From contig NZ_JABRWO010000011.1 of assembly GCF_013618625.1 (NCBI RefSeq), forward strand, positions 172,796 to 236,795: a DNA stretch of 64,000 nt, given 5' to 3'. The position numbers were made by a program, and so were the translations under genes. Numbering within the stretch: the stretch's first letter is position 1; each line of letters begins with the position of its first letter. Below, piece by piece: positions 45,479 through 54,726 of this stretch. This DNA is from Bremerella alba (GTDB lineage: Bacteria; Planctomycetota; Planctomycetia; Pirellulales; Pirellulaceae). The notes beneath the pieces are model-generated. The model was not told the origin of the DNA and made no database searches. It worked only from the letters and a program-made list of their open reading frames with translations.

Positions 45479-46714
45479 CTACGCCGCGGTGTTCTTCTGC
45501 ACGCAGCGTGGTTGGACGACGGCGACCTGGCCCATTTCGCTGCTCTTCGCTTTGAAGGCGATGTCGCGCTCGAAGTCGTCTTCGTTGCCTGCCGGAGCGG
45601 TGACCGTTTCGGGAGCCCAGTTCTGCATGTACTTGAAGGCCTTCGGGAAGTCGCCGTAGTACCAGCTGCTGCTGGAAGACGTGCGGGCCTTCACGTAGGG
45701 ACTGGTGATCGGAGCGAGCATCCCACGGTAGGGGTTGTCGTAACTTCGCCCGGCCTGGTAACCGACGTCGGTCGTGGGTTGCGTGTACTGCTGCACCTGG
45801 GTGGCTTTGACAATCGACAAGGCCGTTTGAAAGAGCGCCCCGGGAACGACCAGCTGCCGCGCGCCGACGATGATCGGTTCGCCTGTGTCGGGGTCGATCA
45901 TGTCTTCAAACAGCAGGTCGGCTGCCTCGATCGATTCATAATCGACCAGCGGGTTAGCCTGGAGGTTGTCCCAGTTGTGATCAGCGGCGTTGTTGCCGTA
46001 GGTGGCTTGAATGCCGCGGCCTTTGCGGTGATAGCGATCGACCAGCCCGAAGACGGTGTCGAGAATCCGCTTCTCCCAGTTGACAGCCAGCCACTGGCTG
46101 CCTTGGTCGGCCATGCGTAGGACCTCGCCGGTCTTGTCGAAGAAGATCGCTTCTTTGGAAACTTCAACGATGAAGCCCCGCTTCTCGGTTGGCTGCGTTT
46201 CGATCCAGTCTTCGGTCAAACTGACACGCGGGTAGCTGTCGCCTTCGTGAACTTCGCGGGCCCCGTCGCCCAGCTGCCCGACCCCAGGCAAGCGTTCCCA
46301 CTTGTCGCCGGTCGGTTCGATGGTCACCAGATGCCGGGCGATCATCTCTGGCCGGGTGAAGTGATCCATCAACTTTTTGTGCATGAAGGTCTGATTGATG
46401 TTCGCAAACGCACCCGTGTTGATGCTCTCGCGAACCAGGTTCACGCCGGTCGGACGGCCGGCCATCGAGCCGTCCCAGCTATGAACGATCTCGTGCCCAT
46501 CCGGCACGCAGGCACAAAATGCCCGACGAATCGAGTACTGCGACTCGGTAATCTCTCCCTTGATGATGGCCGTGCACAAGTCGCGCTCGGCCCGGTTGGC
46601 AGCATGCGATTCGTGCACGCCTTGCCGCCGCGCGTTACGTTTGCGGTCGCGCTCGGCAGCCGAATATTCGCGACCGAAGGCTTGCCAGTTTAAAAGTCCG
46701 TTGAGTGATAGCAT
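45479..46714 (-). CDS. Major capsid protein (HK97-like)
   Basis: 411 residues, a long acidic-basic N-terminal region followed by E-loop-like and spine-helix patterns (EVSKEAIFFDKTGEVLRMADQ; IIVGARQLVVPGALFQTALS). It lies after the prohead protease and decoration-like genes, its standard place. The assignment rests on size, position and general HK97-like pattern. Confidence 0.75.
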   Translation of the reverse strand: MLSLNGLLNWQAFGREYSAAERDRKRNARRQGVHESHAANRAERDLCTAIIKGEITESQYSIRRAFCACVPDGHEIVHSWDGSMAGRPTGVNLVRESINTGAFANINQTFMHKKLMDHFTRPEMIARHLVTIEPTGDKWERLPGVGQLGDGAREVHEGDSYPRVSLTEDWIETQPTEKRGFIVEVSKEAIFFDKTGEVLRMADQGSQWLAVNWEKRILDTVFGLVDRYHRKGRGIQATYGNNAADHNWDNLQANPLVDYESIEAADLLFEDMIDPDTGEPIIVGARQLVVPGALFQTALSIVKATQVQQYTQPTTDVGYQAGRSYDNPYRGMLAPITSPYVKARTSSSSSWYYGDFPKAFKYMQNWAPETVTAPAGNEDDFERDIAFKAKSSEMGQVAVVQPRCVQKNTAA

Positions 46715-46823
46715 GTTGTCTCTTTCGTGAAGTGTTGAGAATGTGTTGGAGAAGTCGTGTGGAAAACGTGAGTGAAGGAGCGATACCAGTTAAACCAAAC
46801 CAGCCAGCTCGGCCCCCATCTCC

Positions 46824-46854
46824 CGTCCCCTCTCCCGCGAAGGGAGAGGGGACG
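46824..46854. repeat. Intergenic palindromic repeat R3
   Basis: A perfect 13-bp stem CGTCCCCTCTCCC / GGGAGAGGGGACG with loop GCGAA. Confidence 0.8.
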
Positions 46855-46862
46855 GATGTGCG

Positions 46863-47606
46863 TTAGTTCGATAGGCTGATGGCCCAGCCTAGGGCGTTGA
46901 GGTCGACGATCAGTTCAGACGCGGCCCCGGTCTTCTGGCCGACCAGGCCTTTCATCTCGATGGCACTCGTCAAGCTGAACTCGGGGGCGAACGGTTCTCG
47001 GGCGAAGGTGCCGGGCCGGCGGACGATCTCTCCATCGATGCGGAAGATCACCCGTCCGTAACCGCCGACGCTGTCTGCCGCGAGGTATTCGATCTCGAAA
47101 GTGGTTTCGCTACCGTCGGCTGCAATTTCTGTGTCGAGCGTCAGCTGGGTCGTTCCGGCGGAAACTTCGCAGATCCAGGTCGTGCCGCCGTCGACCTTGT
47201 AGATGCCAGCGCCCCAGTAGTCGGCACGCGGCCCGGCCCCGTCGTCGGCCAGGAAGTTGTCTTCGGTCGGGGCGTTCTGCACGCCGATAGCCAAGACGTT
47301 GTCGGTGTTGCCGCCGGTTGGGGTGAACTTCAATTGCGATCGAAGCACGAAGCCATGCTGGTCGTCGAACTTGAAGATCTCGCCTTGGGTGGTTAGCAGC
47401 GCGGCGTTGTTGTCGGCTGGCGTGCTGCTGCCGGTGGTTAGCCGAGCGTACCCGCCACCAGCCGCGTCGGCGATGGTGAGCGCGGCACTGGCATTGGTTT
47501 TGACTAGATCAAGTTCGTTAGGAAGTCCGAGGAAATGCGTAAAGAACTCGGCAACGGTGCGCCAGCGCTTCATCGCAGAACCGGCAGGCGTGGTGTAGGT
47601 GGTCAT
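46863..47606 (-). CDS. Beta-sandwich phage protein (capsid decoration-like)
   Basis: 247 residues, a concanavalin-like beta-sandwich pattern (HGFVLRSQLKFTPT, YKVDGGTTWICEVS, GYGRVIFRIDGEIVRR). It sits between protease and capsid genes, where decoration or head-fibre proteins occur. Position-based call. Confidence 0.55.
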   Translation of the reverse strand: MTTYTTPAGSAMKRWRTVAEFFTHFLGLPNELDLVKTNASAALTIADAAGGGYARLTTGSSTPADNNAALLTTQGEIFKFDDQHGFVLRSQLKFTPTGGNTDNVLAIGVQNAPTEDNFLADDGAGPRADYWGAGIYKVDGGTTWICEVSAGTTQLTLDTEIAADGSETTFEIEYLAADSVGGYGRVIFRIDGEIVRRPGTFAREPFAPEFSLTSAIEMKGLVGQKTGAASELIVDLNALGWAISLSN

Positions 47607-47683
47607 GGTTGGTCTCTCTTGGGTTGAAGTAAAGGTGTTTTGGCTGACAGAAGTGTTTCTGTCGGGGAAATGTTTCGGTTAAG

Positions 47684-47720
47684 GTCTCCTCTCCCCTGCC
47701 TGCGGTGGAGAGGGGACAAG
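47684..47720. repeat. Intergenic palindromic repeat R4
   Basis: CTCCTCTCCCC ... GGAGAGGGGAC around a TGCCTGCGG spacer. Imperfect match to R3. Confidence 0.5.
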
Positions 47721-47729
47721 ATGCGTGAG

Positions 47730-48800
47730 TTAGCCGGGTAGGCGTAGACGGGCTAGGAAGTCGTGTTCGTCTTTGGGCGGGTCGTACTGGTCGGCTTCGT
47801 CCGGGGCGGCGGCGTGGATGGGACGGGTTTCGCTTTCCAGGACGCTGGCGACTTCGCCGCCGTCGAGGTACTCGAGCATGGCCTCGCGCTGCTTAAGGGG
47901 ACGAAGCATCCGCCGGAGCGAATCATTGGGTGAGATTCGCAGCTCGCGGCAGACCGAGTCGATCAATTGATCGTGCGCTGTGTTGGCTGGGGCGTTCCGC
48001 GATTCGGTCAACGGTTGATTGCTGGGATCGACCTCAGACTGGGTGAGCAGTTGCTTTTGCTGCTGCACGATTCGATGAAGCTCGGCCAAGATGGCCGGTA
48101 GATCGTGCGCTGGGTCGTCCAGCGCTGCAATCACCATCTGCCGCAGGGCATCGAGCAGCGACGCATTTTCCGCGGACTGCGTATCGGATGGCGCGATCTC
48201 GTAGTTGAGCAGCGGGTCGTTGGCTCGCTCGGCGGCTTCCAGCACACGAAACTTGCCGGGGAATTGTTGGAGTGGCAGCTCGCTGAGAACCCGGCGATAG
48301 GTTTGCGTGGGCGGCTTCGCGGGCGTTGTTTGCTGTTGCTCGAATAGTCCGTCGCTGGTGGCTGGTCGCGTGACCAGGTCGACGCTGTTGACCGCCGTGA
48401 TGCGTTGGACTTGTTGAAAGTCGCCACTGGGGACCGCTTCGACCTGGGCATCGTGCGAGAGACCAAAGTTGCGGGGAAACTTCTGGGCTCGCTCGACAAT
48501 CGAAGCTGCCAGCGGATGAGTGGTGACGTAGTGCAGGTCGGCGAATAACTCGCCATTGAGCGTACGCACGTTCTGCAAGTTGCCGAAGTGCACGTCGATT
48601 TCTCGCTCGTCGCCAGGCATCAGCCCGTGGTTAAGAAAGACGGTGACACCTTCGTACAACGGGGCTGCGGCGGCTAGAACTTCCGGCGGGTAGATGCGAC
48701 CGTTCTTCGATTGATTGCCGCAGATCTTGACGTTGTGGATGATGCCGTTGTCGGTATCGACATGAAAGACGAGTGGTTTTGTGGTGGTCGTAGGATTCAT
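47730..48800 (-). CDS. Prohead/head-maturation protease
   Basis: 356 residues with an N-terminal protease-like domain (about 1-160). Motifs SKNGRIYPPEVL, NFGLSHDAQVE with a candidate catalytic His and AVNSVDLVTRPAT with a candidate Ser correspond to prohead protease active-site regions. The C-terminal half is a helical scaffold-like region. It precedes the decoration and capsid genes. Confidence 0.75.
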   Translation of the reverse strand: MNPTTTTKPLVFHVDTDNGIIHNVKICGNQSKNGRIYPPEVLAAAAPLYEGVTVFLNHGLMPGDEREIDVHFGNLQNVRTLNGELFADLHYVTTHPLAASIVERAQKFPRNFGLSHDAQVEAVPSGDFQQVQRITAVNSVDLVTRPATSDGLFEQQQTTPAKPPTQTYRRVLSELPLQQFPGKFRVLEAAERANDPLLNYEIAPSDTQSAENASLLDALRQMVIAALDDPAHDLPAILAELHRIVQQQKQLLTQSEVDPSNQPLTESRNAPANTAHDQLIDSVCRELRISPNDSLRRMLRPLKQREAMLEYLDGGEVASVLESETRPIHAAAPDEADQYDPPKDEHDFLARLRLPG

Positions 48801-48916
48801 GCGTTATGAACTTCTGGGGAATGGGTGAATGGTGTTACGTGTGGCGATGTGGTTGCACAGCATCAATCCGAAGCCCAACGGGCGATCGAATGGATGAGGT
48901 GGCAAAAATTTCGGTC

Positions 48917-48930
48917 GCCCCTCCCGGGGC
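48917..48930. repeat. Intergenic GCCCC-CGGGGC hairpin
   Basis: GCCCC-tccc-GGGGC between the protease and portal genes. One of several intergenic hairpins breaking the cluster. Confidence 0.4.
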
Positions 48931-48938
48931 TAAACGCA

Positions 48939-50510
48939 TCACGGCTTGTTGGTGTTTGATTGGCTTGCTTGTTTTTCGCGTTCTTCTTCTGGGTCGAGGT
49001 CGTATTTGGCGGCTAAGGTATCGGCCGACATGAGGCCTCGGTCGTAGAGCTGGGCGTCGACTTGGAATGTGTCGCTGCGTTGGCCGATGGCGGGGCTGGT
49101 GCCGGTGACGATCAGGTTCACGCATTGCCGCAGGTCGTTCCACGTCAAGCCGTATCGCCGTAGATTCAAGCGGCCCATCTCGAAGGTGATCCGCAGCACG
49201 GCCCACAGCATGCGCTCGTACGCTTTGCACAGCTTTTCCTGCTCGGCTTCAATCCGGCATACAAACGGGCTGCCGGCTTCCAAGATCGACGCATAGTTGT
49301 TGTTCGACGCGTCGCCGGAAATTAAATGCTCGGGCATGTTCCACCGAACGCCGACCGAACGCAGGCCAGCTTGCAGGACTTTCACAAAACCATCGGTCTG
49401 GCCGCCTCCCATGGGGCCGGCCTGAAACTTCTTGCCTTTGGTGTCGATAACCATTCCTTCGTGCCAATCGCTACGGCGTTCGCTCGCATAGCGGCCATCT
49501 GCCGAAAGCCGTTGGCCACTGCTGCTTTTAGGCCGCGCCAGGCTGCCGCCGATGTGGGTCGGATCGCCAATGCCAAGGTTGGCGGCACCTTGCGCGGCTT
49601 CGATAATCATGGCGATCGAAGCTTGAATCGCGGCTCCTTTGCTCATGCGGTGATTCAGCGCGACGGCATCGGCCAGCTCGGTGACGACCGGGTAAAAATC
49701 GGTCAGCCCTCGCTTCACGTGCCGCGGCGTGTTGCTCTTGATATGCACCACCCGGGCAGGCGAATAAAACCGCCAGGCGTTCGGGTCGGCATTCCATTGA
49801 ATGAAGTAGCCATGCACGCGGGCGGCGTCGTGCGGGTCGGTGGCGATGCCATATTTCCAGCTCAGCGGCGCGGGGGCGTTCATGCGGCGTTCGAGGTATG
49901 CCTTGTCGGCTGGTTCGGTCAGCCAGGCAGGCTCGGCTCGACGTACCCGGACATGGCCGGCGTCTTCTTCCAGGACGAGAATCATCTCGCCGTCGACATG
50001 CTCGGCGGCGCACAGCTGCTGCTCGAAATCTAACTGCCAGTGGTTGTTGTCGAGAAACGCGCGGACGATCCGCTGCACCTCGGCCACCAGTTGCTGCGGG
50101 GTGTGCTGGCCGCGTATGGCGGTGGCCTGATAGTCGAAGCCGGTCCGCACGATGTAGCTGGTCAGCCCGCCGACGATGCCGGTGCCGTACGAGGTATGGG
50201 CCAGCGATCGAGCGGCCCCGCGCAGTTCGGCCAGGTGCCACTCGGTACTAAAGACCGGCCGCAAATCGCCGTCTGCCCGGTCGCTGCCAATGTCTGGCAA
50301 TGCCGGACCAGCCTGGCCAAAGGGAAGCTCGGCGAAGCCTTGCCGGACAGGTGCCGGGTCGTGAAACGATTCGTGGACAACACGTGGCGGAGAAGCAGAA
50401 GCGTTCTCGACCAGCGCTAGTTCCTGACGCAAAAAATGCGTCTCTAAACGAGCCCGAAGCTGCGAGGCCTCGTGCACGTAGTCGGTTGGGGATGGGTTGC
50501 TGTGTGTCAT
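48939..50510 (-). CDS. Phage portal protein
   Basis: 523 residues from the ATG at 50510 (a longer start at 50534 is possible). Portal-like features: the wing/clip pattern ARSLAHTSYGTGIVGGLTSY, FEQQLCAAEHVDGEMILVLEED, IQWNADPNAWRFYSPARVVHI, and a stem-like helix near SKGAAIQASIAMII. It follows the large terminase gene. It would be the 12-mer DNA gate at the capsid vertex. Confidence 0.85.
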   Translation of the reverse strand: MTHSNPSPTDYVHEASQLRARLETHFLRQELALVENASASPPRVVHESFHDPAPVRQGFAELPFGQAGPALPDIGSDRADGDLRPVFSTEWHLAELRGAARSLAHTSYGTGIVGGLTSYIVRTGFDYQATAIRGQHTPQQLVAEVQRIVRAFLDNNHWQLDFEQQLCAAEHVDGEMILVLEEDAGHVRVRRAEPAWLTEPADKAYLERRMNAPAPLSWKYGIATDPHDAARVHGYFIQWNADPNAWRFYSPARVVHIKSNTPRHVKRGLTDFYPVVTELADAVALNHRMSKGAAIQASIAMIIEAAQGAANLGIGDPTHIGGSLARPKSSSGQRLSADGRYASERRSDWHEGMVIDTKGKKFQAGPMGGGQTDGFVKVLQAGLRSVGVRWNMPEHLISGDASNNNYASILEAGSPFVCRIEAEQEKLCKAYERMLWAVLRITFEMGRLNLRRYGLTWNDLRQCVNLIVTGTSPAIGQRSDTFQVDAQLYDRGLMSADTLAAKYDLDPEEEREKQASQSNTNKP

Positions 50511-50565
50511 GGGTGAAACTTTCGCGCGATGCAAAGGACTTGGGCGTGATCAAGCAGCCGATGGT

Positions 50566-51864
50566 TCATAGCGTGGGGCCTCCTCCGTTGAGCATGTGCG
50601 ATAGCAAACGGATACCTAGTTCCAGGGCGTCGGGGCCGTCGTCGTGGGGGCCGCAGGGGAATTGTTGTAGCTGCTCGACCAGCAGCTTGGTGCCGCGGCT
50701 GTTCCGTTTGAAGTGGAGTTCGCCACGTGCCAGGTACGGCGTGAGTCCGCTGCGGATGCGTGCCGTTTTGTTATCCATGTTGTTGGCCGAGAAGAGGTTC
50801 AGCTCGAGTCCGCGCGCCAGGGCCAGCGGCTCGATCATGAGATTGAGTAGCTCTTGAAACTGGTTCGTTTCAATCACCAGTCCTTGCGGTTGGCTACTGG
50901 CGGCCACGTCGACCGTTTGCTGGGCAATGCGGGTCAGGTCGAGCCGTTCCAGGTGCGCGTCGATGTAAATGTGCCCCGAGTAGGTCAGGCGGCAATCGAC
51001 GATCGCGGTGTAGTCCGATTTGTCGCTCTTGCCCTTCGACGGATCGAGGGCCAGGACCCGAATGTGGGTTTCGCACTGCAGCGGCCAGGCATCGAACCAG
51101 AAGTTGGGCATCTGGAAATAGTACCCGGCGAACTCGGCCCCTTCGCTGTCGAGGAACTGGGCGAGCATCTCTTGTTGAAAGGCCCGATCGCCGATTTCGC
51201 GCCGCGATTGTTCCATTTCGTCGGGCGTCATTAAGGGGTTCTGCCACGAAGGACATTGCCACGAGCGGTAGTGGACGGGGTCGGCCTGGGCCAGGTCGAA
51301 ACGGTCCTTCACCCAGTTCGGTCCGTTGGGCGAAGTGAGAAAGAGAGACCATCCTTTTTTGTCGGCCAGCGCCGGACGTAGGGCCTCTTTCCATGAATCG
51401 ACGCTGCCGAATGCCGCTTCGTCGTAGACGATGCCGTCGAGCCCGTCACCTCGGAGGCTGGCCGGCGAGGCGGCCGTTTTTAAGGTAACGCTGCCGCCGG
51501 TCGAAATTTCGATCCGGTGATCGGTTTTGTGGTAAATGAAGCCAGAGTTTCTGAAGCACTTGATCAGGTCGCGTTCGATCTTCTGCGTGATCACAAACGT
51601 GGGGGCGACCCACCAGATGTTGCCTCCGTCGAGCGCCCCTTTCAGGTGCTGCGGGTGCCGGGGATTAGGGTGGCCGTGTCCTTTTACACAGGCCGGCAGC
51701 CCTGCCCCGGTCTTGCCCCATCGGCGACCACAGATGGCCGTTTTGTGGCGGTGTGGATCGAGCAGCAACGGTCGCTGATGGGGTAGCGGTTTAGGTAGTG
51801 TGATCTCGCGGTTGGGGAGGTTCTTGGTCTGGGTCTGCTTGGTACGTTGAGTCTGCTTGGGCAT
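50566..51864 (-). CDS. Terminase large subunit (packaging ATPase-nuclease)
   Basis: 432 residues from the ATG at 51864 (product MPKQTQRTKQTQ); the longer start at 51903 overlaps the preceding gene. Walker A is GRRWGKTGAG (from G46), Walker B IVYDEAAF (D148-E149), the nuclease acidic residue is in LALDPSKG (D274) and the C-terminal metal-binding motif is DDGPDALELG. It drives DNA packaging and cutting. All catalytic motifs are intact. Confidence 0.92.
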   Translation of the reverse strand: MPKQTQRTKQTQTKNLPNREITLPKPLPHQRPLLLDPHRHKTAICGRRWGKTGAGLPACVKGHGHPNPRHPQHLKGALDGGNIWWVAPTFVITQKIERDLIKCFRNSGFIYHKTDHRIEISTGGSVTLKTAASPASLRGDGLDGIVYDEAAFGSVDSWKEALRPALADKKGWSLFLTSPNGPNWVKDRFDLAQADPVHYRSWQCPSWQNPLMTPDEMEQSRREIGDRAFQQEMLAQFLDSEGAEFAGYYFQMPNFWFDAWPLQCETHIRVLALDPSKGKSDKSDYTAIVDCRLTYSGHIYIDAHLERLDLTRIAQQTVDVAASSQPQGLVIETNQFQELLNLMIEPLALARGLELNLFSANNMDNKTARIRSGLTPYLARGELHFKRNSRGTKLLVEQLQQFPCGPHDDGPDALELGIRLLSHMLNGGGPTL

Positions 51865-52129
51865 GGGCGTCGTTCTCAAAGAATGTCTCGTCTTCGCGGA
51901 CAATTACCTCGCTGGGCTTGCCGCCGTCGTTGATCGCGTCTTGTTGGAATTGAAGTTCGTGGTAGTGATCGATGGTCTGACGAATCGTGTTGACGGCCGT
52001 GAGTCGGACTTTCGGGTCGACGTCGAAATCGTCAGCGATTTCCATCGGGACCGAGATCGCAAGGTCGTAAGCTTTTTGCGGAATACGATAGCCTGTCGCC
52101 GGTTTCTTGCAGGAAGGTGGTTTCGCCAT
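51791..52129 (-). CDS. Small protein upstream of terminase (small-subunit candidate)
   Basis: 112 residues from the ATG at 52129 (an ATG at 52138 adds three residues). An N-terminal basic segment, a helical middle (DPKVRLTAVNTIRQTIDHYHELQ) and an acidic disordered tail. It overlaps the terminase gene, so a small terminase or regulatory role is possible. No HTH is clear. Confidence 0.5.
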   Translation of the reverse strand: MAKPPSCKKPATGYRIPQKAYDLAISVPMEIADDFDVDPKVRLTAVNTIRQTIDHYHELQFQQDAINDGGKPSEVIVREDETFFENDAHAQADSTYQADPDQEPPQPRDHTT

Positions 52130-52248
52130 ACAAATCATGGGGTAAGCCTGGTAAGTGTTTGGCCGCGGGGCACGCGGACGGTAAAGGAAGCAGCCGCTGG
52201 GGGCTGGTTCACGTGTTTAGATTGGATTGGAAGAGGGCTTAAGTCTTC

Positions 52249-52653
52249 CTAACTGTTGGCCCCATGTGTGCCGCAGCCCGAGGCCAGGTTTTGAAAATGT
52301 TGGCCTTGGGTTTTTAGGGCGAGCGAGACCTCGCTCAGCGAACGGCAGAGCTTGTCGTTCTTTTCTTTGTCGTTGGCTTCGATGCGATCGAGGATGCCTT
52401 CGTAATGTTTTTGTGTGGCCAGGTCTTTGGCGTCTTGTCGCCGGTCGAGCCGAGGGCGTTCGACCTTGACGTAGTAGTAGATCAGCCAGGCCATCAGGCC
52501 GCTCGAACCCAGCGACGAGATCAATGTGCCGAGCACGGTGTTGTCGGTCACGGCAAAAACAGCCAATGCCGCCGAGCCGAGAGGTGTCGCCAGGTAAACC
52601 ATGGTGGTCAGCAGGTAGCCGGCCAGTTGATCGTAAAGGGGTGGAAGGGTCAT
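52249..52653 (-). CDS. Two-TM holin-like protein
   Basis: 134 residues from the ATG at 52653. Two hydrophobic helices (LLTTMVYLATPLGSAALAVFAV; LGTLISSLGSSGLMAWLIYYYV) are followed by a charged coiled-coil. Topology fits a class II holin or a phage membrane protein. Position between packaging and peptidase genes supports, but does not prove, a lysis role. Confidence 0.5.
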   Translation of the reverse strand: MTLPPLYDQLAGYLLTTMVYLATPLGSAALAVFAVTDNTVLGTLISSLGSSGLMAWLIYYYVKVERPRLDRRQDAKDLATQKHYEGILDRIEANDKEKNDKLCRSLSEVSLALKTQGQHFQNLASGCGTHGANS

Positions 52654-52703
52654 GCGTTTTGCTTTGTGTGTGGTGGTGTGAATTGGGAGTGTGACCTCTG
52701 TGG

Positions 52704-53027
52704 CTAACGCCGTTGTTGCGTCTGAAACCAATAATCGACCAAGGCGTTCAAGATCGCTTTCACGGCCAGGCCCAGTAGCCACCAGGTGATGGGGCCCAGG
52801 GCCAGATCGCGGCGGAAGTTGGTATCGTGAAAGAGGCGATTGACGATGGCCGCTTTGCCGGAGGTCGCTTGCTCGGTCGGCCAATGATCGATGGCGGCCT
52901 GGACGACGCGGGTGCGAAAGTCGGGGCGGTATTGCCAGAAACGCCGAGCGATATAGGCCTTGGCACCGGTCGAAAAGGTCTGCCAGTGGCGGGTTGCGCC
53001 GGGTTGTGCGGTTTCAAGAGTGGCCAA
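52704..53027 (-). CDS. Small phage-cluster protein with C-terminal hydrophobic helix
   Basis: 107 residues; basic helical N-terminus and a C-terminal hydrophobic segment (WWLLGLAVKAILNALVDYW). It overlaps the thioredoxin-like gene by 14 bp. Unknown function. Confidence 0.55.
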   Translation of the reverse strand: MATLETAQPGATRHWQTFSTGAKAYIARRFWQYRPDFRTRVVQAAIDHWPTEQATSGKAAIVNRLFHDTNFRRDLALGPITWWLLGLAVKAILNALVDYWFQTQQRR

Positions 53028-53394
53028 GGATGCGTTCCTTTGTGGTTAAGCCAATCACCCGGCGAACGACCGTTTCGCCATCGACAACCAGAAAGGTTGG
53101 GTAGGCGGCCACGGCGTATTTTCGGACAAGGTCTGGCCGTGACTCGTTCACCACGTACACGGTGTGCCCTGCGCGATGCAGCTGATTGGCCAGCTTGTGC
53201 ATCGGCCGGCAATAGATGCAGTCTGAGCGGGTAAAGAAATAGATGATCGGTTGGGGCTGCACGACACGTGAGTGGGCCGTGCTTGCCGCGGGTAACGGGA
53301 TGGGGCGGTTGGCCTGGGTCGAGTCGACATAAAGCCAGGTGCTTGCGGAGAAGATACCGGCCAGCAGTAGGCCGTTGATTGCTATGCGTTTCAT
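53014..53394 (-). CDS. Thioredoxin-like protein, membrane-anchored or exported
   Basis: 126 residues from the ATG at 53394. N-terminal hydrophobic helix (AINGLLLAGIFSAS), then a thioredoxin-like domain with CIYC redox motif in RSDCIYCRPM and cis-Pro in AYPTFLVVDG. It probably acts in the periplasm on disulfides. Unusual in a virion cluster; may help fold the cysteine-bearing peptidase or tail proteins (inference). Confidence 0.7.
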   Translation of the reverse strand: MKRIAINGLLLAGIFSASTWLYVDSTQANRPIPLPAASTAHSRVVQPQPIIYFFTRSDCIYCRPMHKLANQLHRAGHTVYVVNESRPDLVRKYAVAAYPTFLVVDGETVVRRVIGLTTKERILGHS

Positions 53395-53428
53395 AGGGGT
53401 GATTTGCTTTCGTGATGTGTGTGGTGAC

Positions 53429-54196
53429 TTAAACGAGCGCGTCTTCTGGCAGCAACAGGCTGGCTCGTGGGGCGTAGCAGCCGTACGAGCGGATCGAGCT
53501 GCTGACGTAACGCTCGGTGTCGTAGCCGTAGCCGGCGTCACCCCAGGTGCCCCAGCTGTTGGCGTACTTCAAGACGTACTGGCCGTCTCGTTTCATGGGA
53601 CGCACTGCGTAGATCGCGTGCCCTGCCCGGCCGTAGTAAACCGGCTTCCACTGCAGCAGCGCTGAAAACAGTTCGTCGAACGAACCGATCTCGTTCCACT
53701 CGGTGAAGCGAAACTTGGCGGCCGTTTCTTCCCAGCCGCTGGGCAAATTGCCGCTCCACTGGTTCTCTGGCCAGACGTGATCGCCGTACGCCGCGCGGTT
53801 CTCCGGCGTATCGAGCGGAAGCACGCCTACCTGACTGATCTGCCGCATGTTGGCGTCTAACGTCGAGCCGCCATGACGCGAGCCGACGAACTTGAACACA
53901 CTCAGCGGCGAAAGAAGCACGCAGAGGTTCGTGCCGACGGCTTTGTTTCGCAGGTACTCGAGCGCGCTGGTCGCCGAGTGGGACGCACACGAACCGAGCG
54001 TTTGCCGCTTAATGCGGGCTACGTACCGTTGGGCGAGGGCATAGTCGTGCTCGGCCAGAAGCTGGTCCCATTGGCTTCGCGGGATCACGTTTTGGTCGTT
54101 CTCGAATCGCTCGAACATCGAGCCAAACGTGTTACCACGCACCACCGCATCGCCGCGGCCTGGTTGGTTTAAATAGGGAAGTTTGGTTTCCGTCAT
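53429..54196 (-). CDS. Papain-like (C1A) cysteine peptidase
   Basis: 255 residues from the ATG at 54196; no signal peptide. Catalytic residues are visible: oxyanion Q65 in RQTLGSCAS, nucleophile C70, H193 in GRAGHAIYAV and N213 in YANSWGTWG. There is no prodomain. Candidate endopeptidase for release, entry or head processing. Papain-like peptidases are not common in phage structural operons. Confidence 0.8.
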   Translation of the reverse strand: MTETKLPYLNQPGRGDAVVRGNTFGSMFERFENDQNVIPRSQWDQLLAEHDYALAQRYVARIKRQTLGSCASHSATSALEYLRNKAVGTNLCVLLSPLSVFKFVGSRHGGSTLDANMRQISQVGVLPLDTPENRAAYGDHVWPENQWSGNLPSGWEETAAKFRFTEWNEIGSFDELFSALLQWKPVYYGRAGHAIYAVRPMKRDGQYVLKYANSWGTWGDAGYGYDTERYVSSSIRSYGCYAPRASLLLPEDALV

Positions 54197-54324
54197 AGAT
54201 ATTGTCTTTCGTGTGGATATCGCGCAGCGAACAAGTGCTGAGGCACTTCTTGCGATGCTTGCTGTGAGCTCGGTGGCGAGACTTCTTCCGACACCGAGCG
54301 CGTTAGATGTTGCCCGGCGGCGGT

Positions 54325-54726
54325 TTACTTGCCGCCGTGTTGGTTCCATTGGTCAAGCACTTGCTGCTTGGTCGGCGGCAGTGGGCCGCTATAAAGAAGC
54401 TGGTTCAGCTTGCCGTCGGTGGTCAGCGTGCCAATGTGCAGGCTGCTGCCGGGGTGGGCTTGGGTGAACGCTTCTGCGGCGGGGTGATCGGCTTCGTAAG
54501 CGCGATAGACCGAAGTTCCCCAATCGGTGTCGGTTTGCAGTTGGGCTAACAAGGCGTCGCGCTGGGGCGTGGCGGTGCTGCTTTCGGTGACGGTGACCAC
54601 GGCTCGGGGGCCGCTGGTCGGCTCGATCATGATTTGATCGAGCCTAGGAAAACCGTTCGTTGCGACATGCCAGACGATCAACGCGACCATCAGCATCGGC
54701 ACTACGCGGTTGATTACTTCTCGCAT
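54325..54726 (-). CDS. Single-TM small phage-cluster protein
   Basis: 133 residues with an N-terminal TM helix (VVPMLMVALIVWHVA) and a soluble C-terminal domain rich in Thr/Gln. It overlaps the upstream gene by 13 bp. Spanin-like or inner-membrane accessory, unproven. Confidence 0.5.
   Translation of the reverse strand: MREVINRVVPMLMVALIVWHVATNGFPRLDQIMIEPTSGPRAVVTVTESSTATPQRDALLAQLQTDTDWGTSVYRAYEADHPAAEAFTQAHPGSSLHIGTLTTDGKLNQLLYSGPLPPTKQQVLDQWNQHGGK

Noticed and set aside
49326..50241. Plus and minus ORFs over 230 codons within the portal gene
   Set aside because: Shadows; the portal frame has a coherent fold pattern and correct gene order.
51862..51903. Longer start of terminase at 51903
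   Set aside because: It extends into the preceding gene with an atypical N-terminus.
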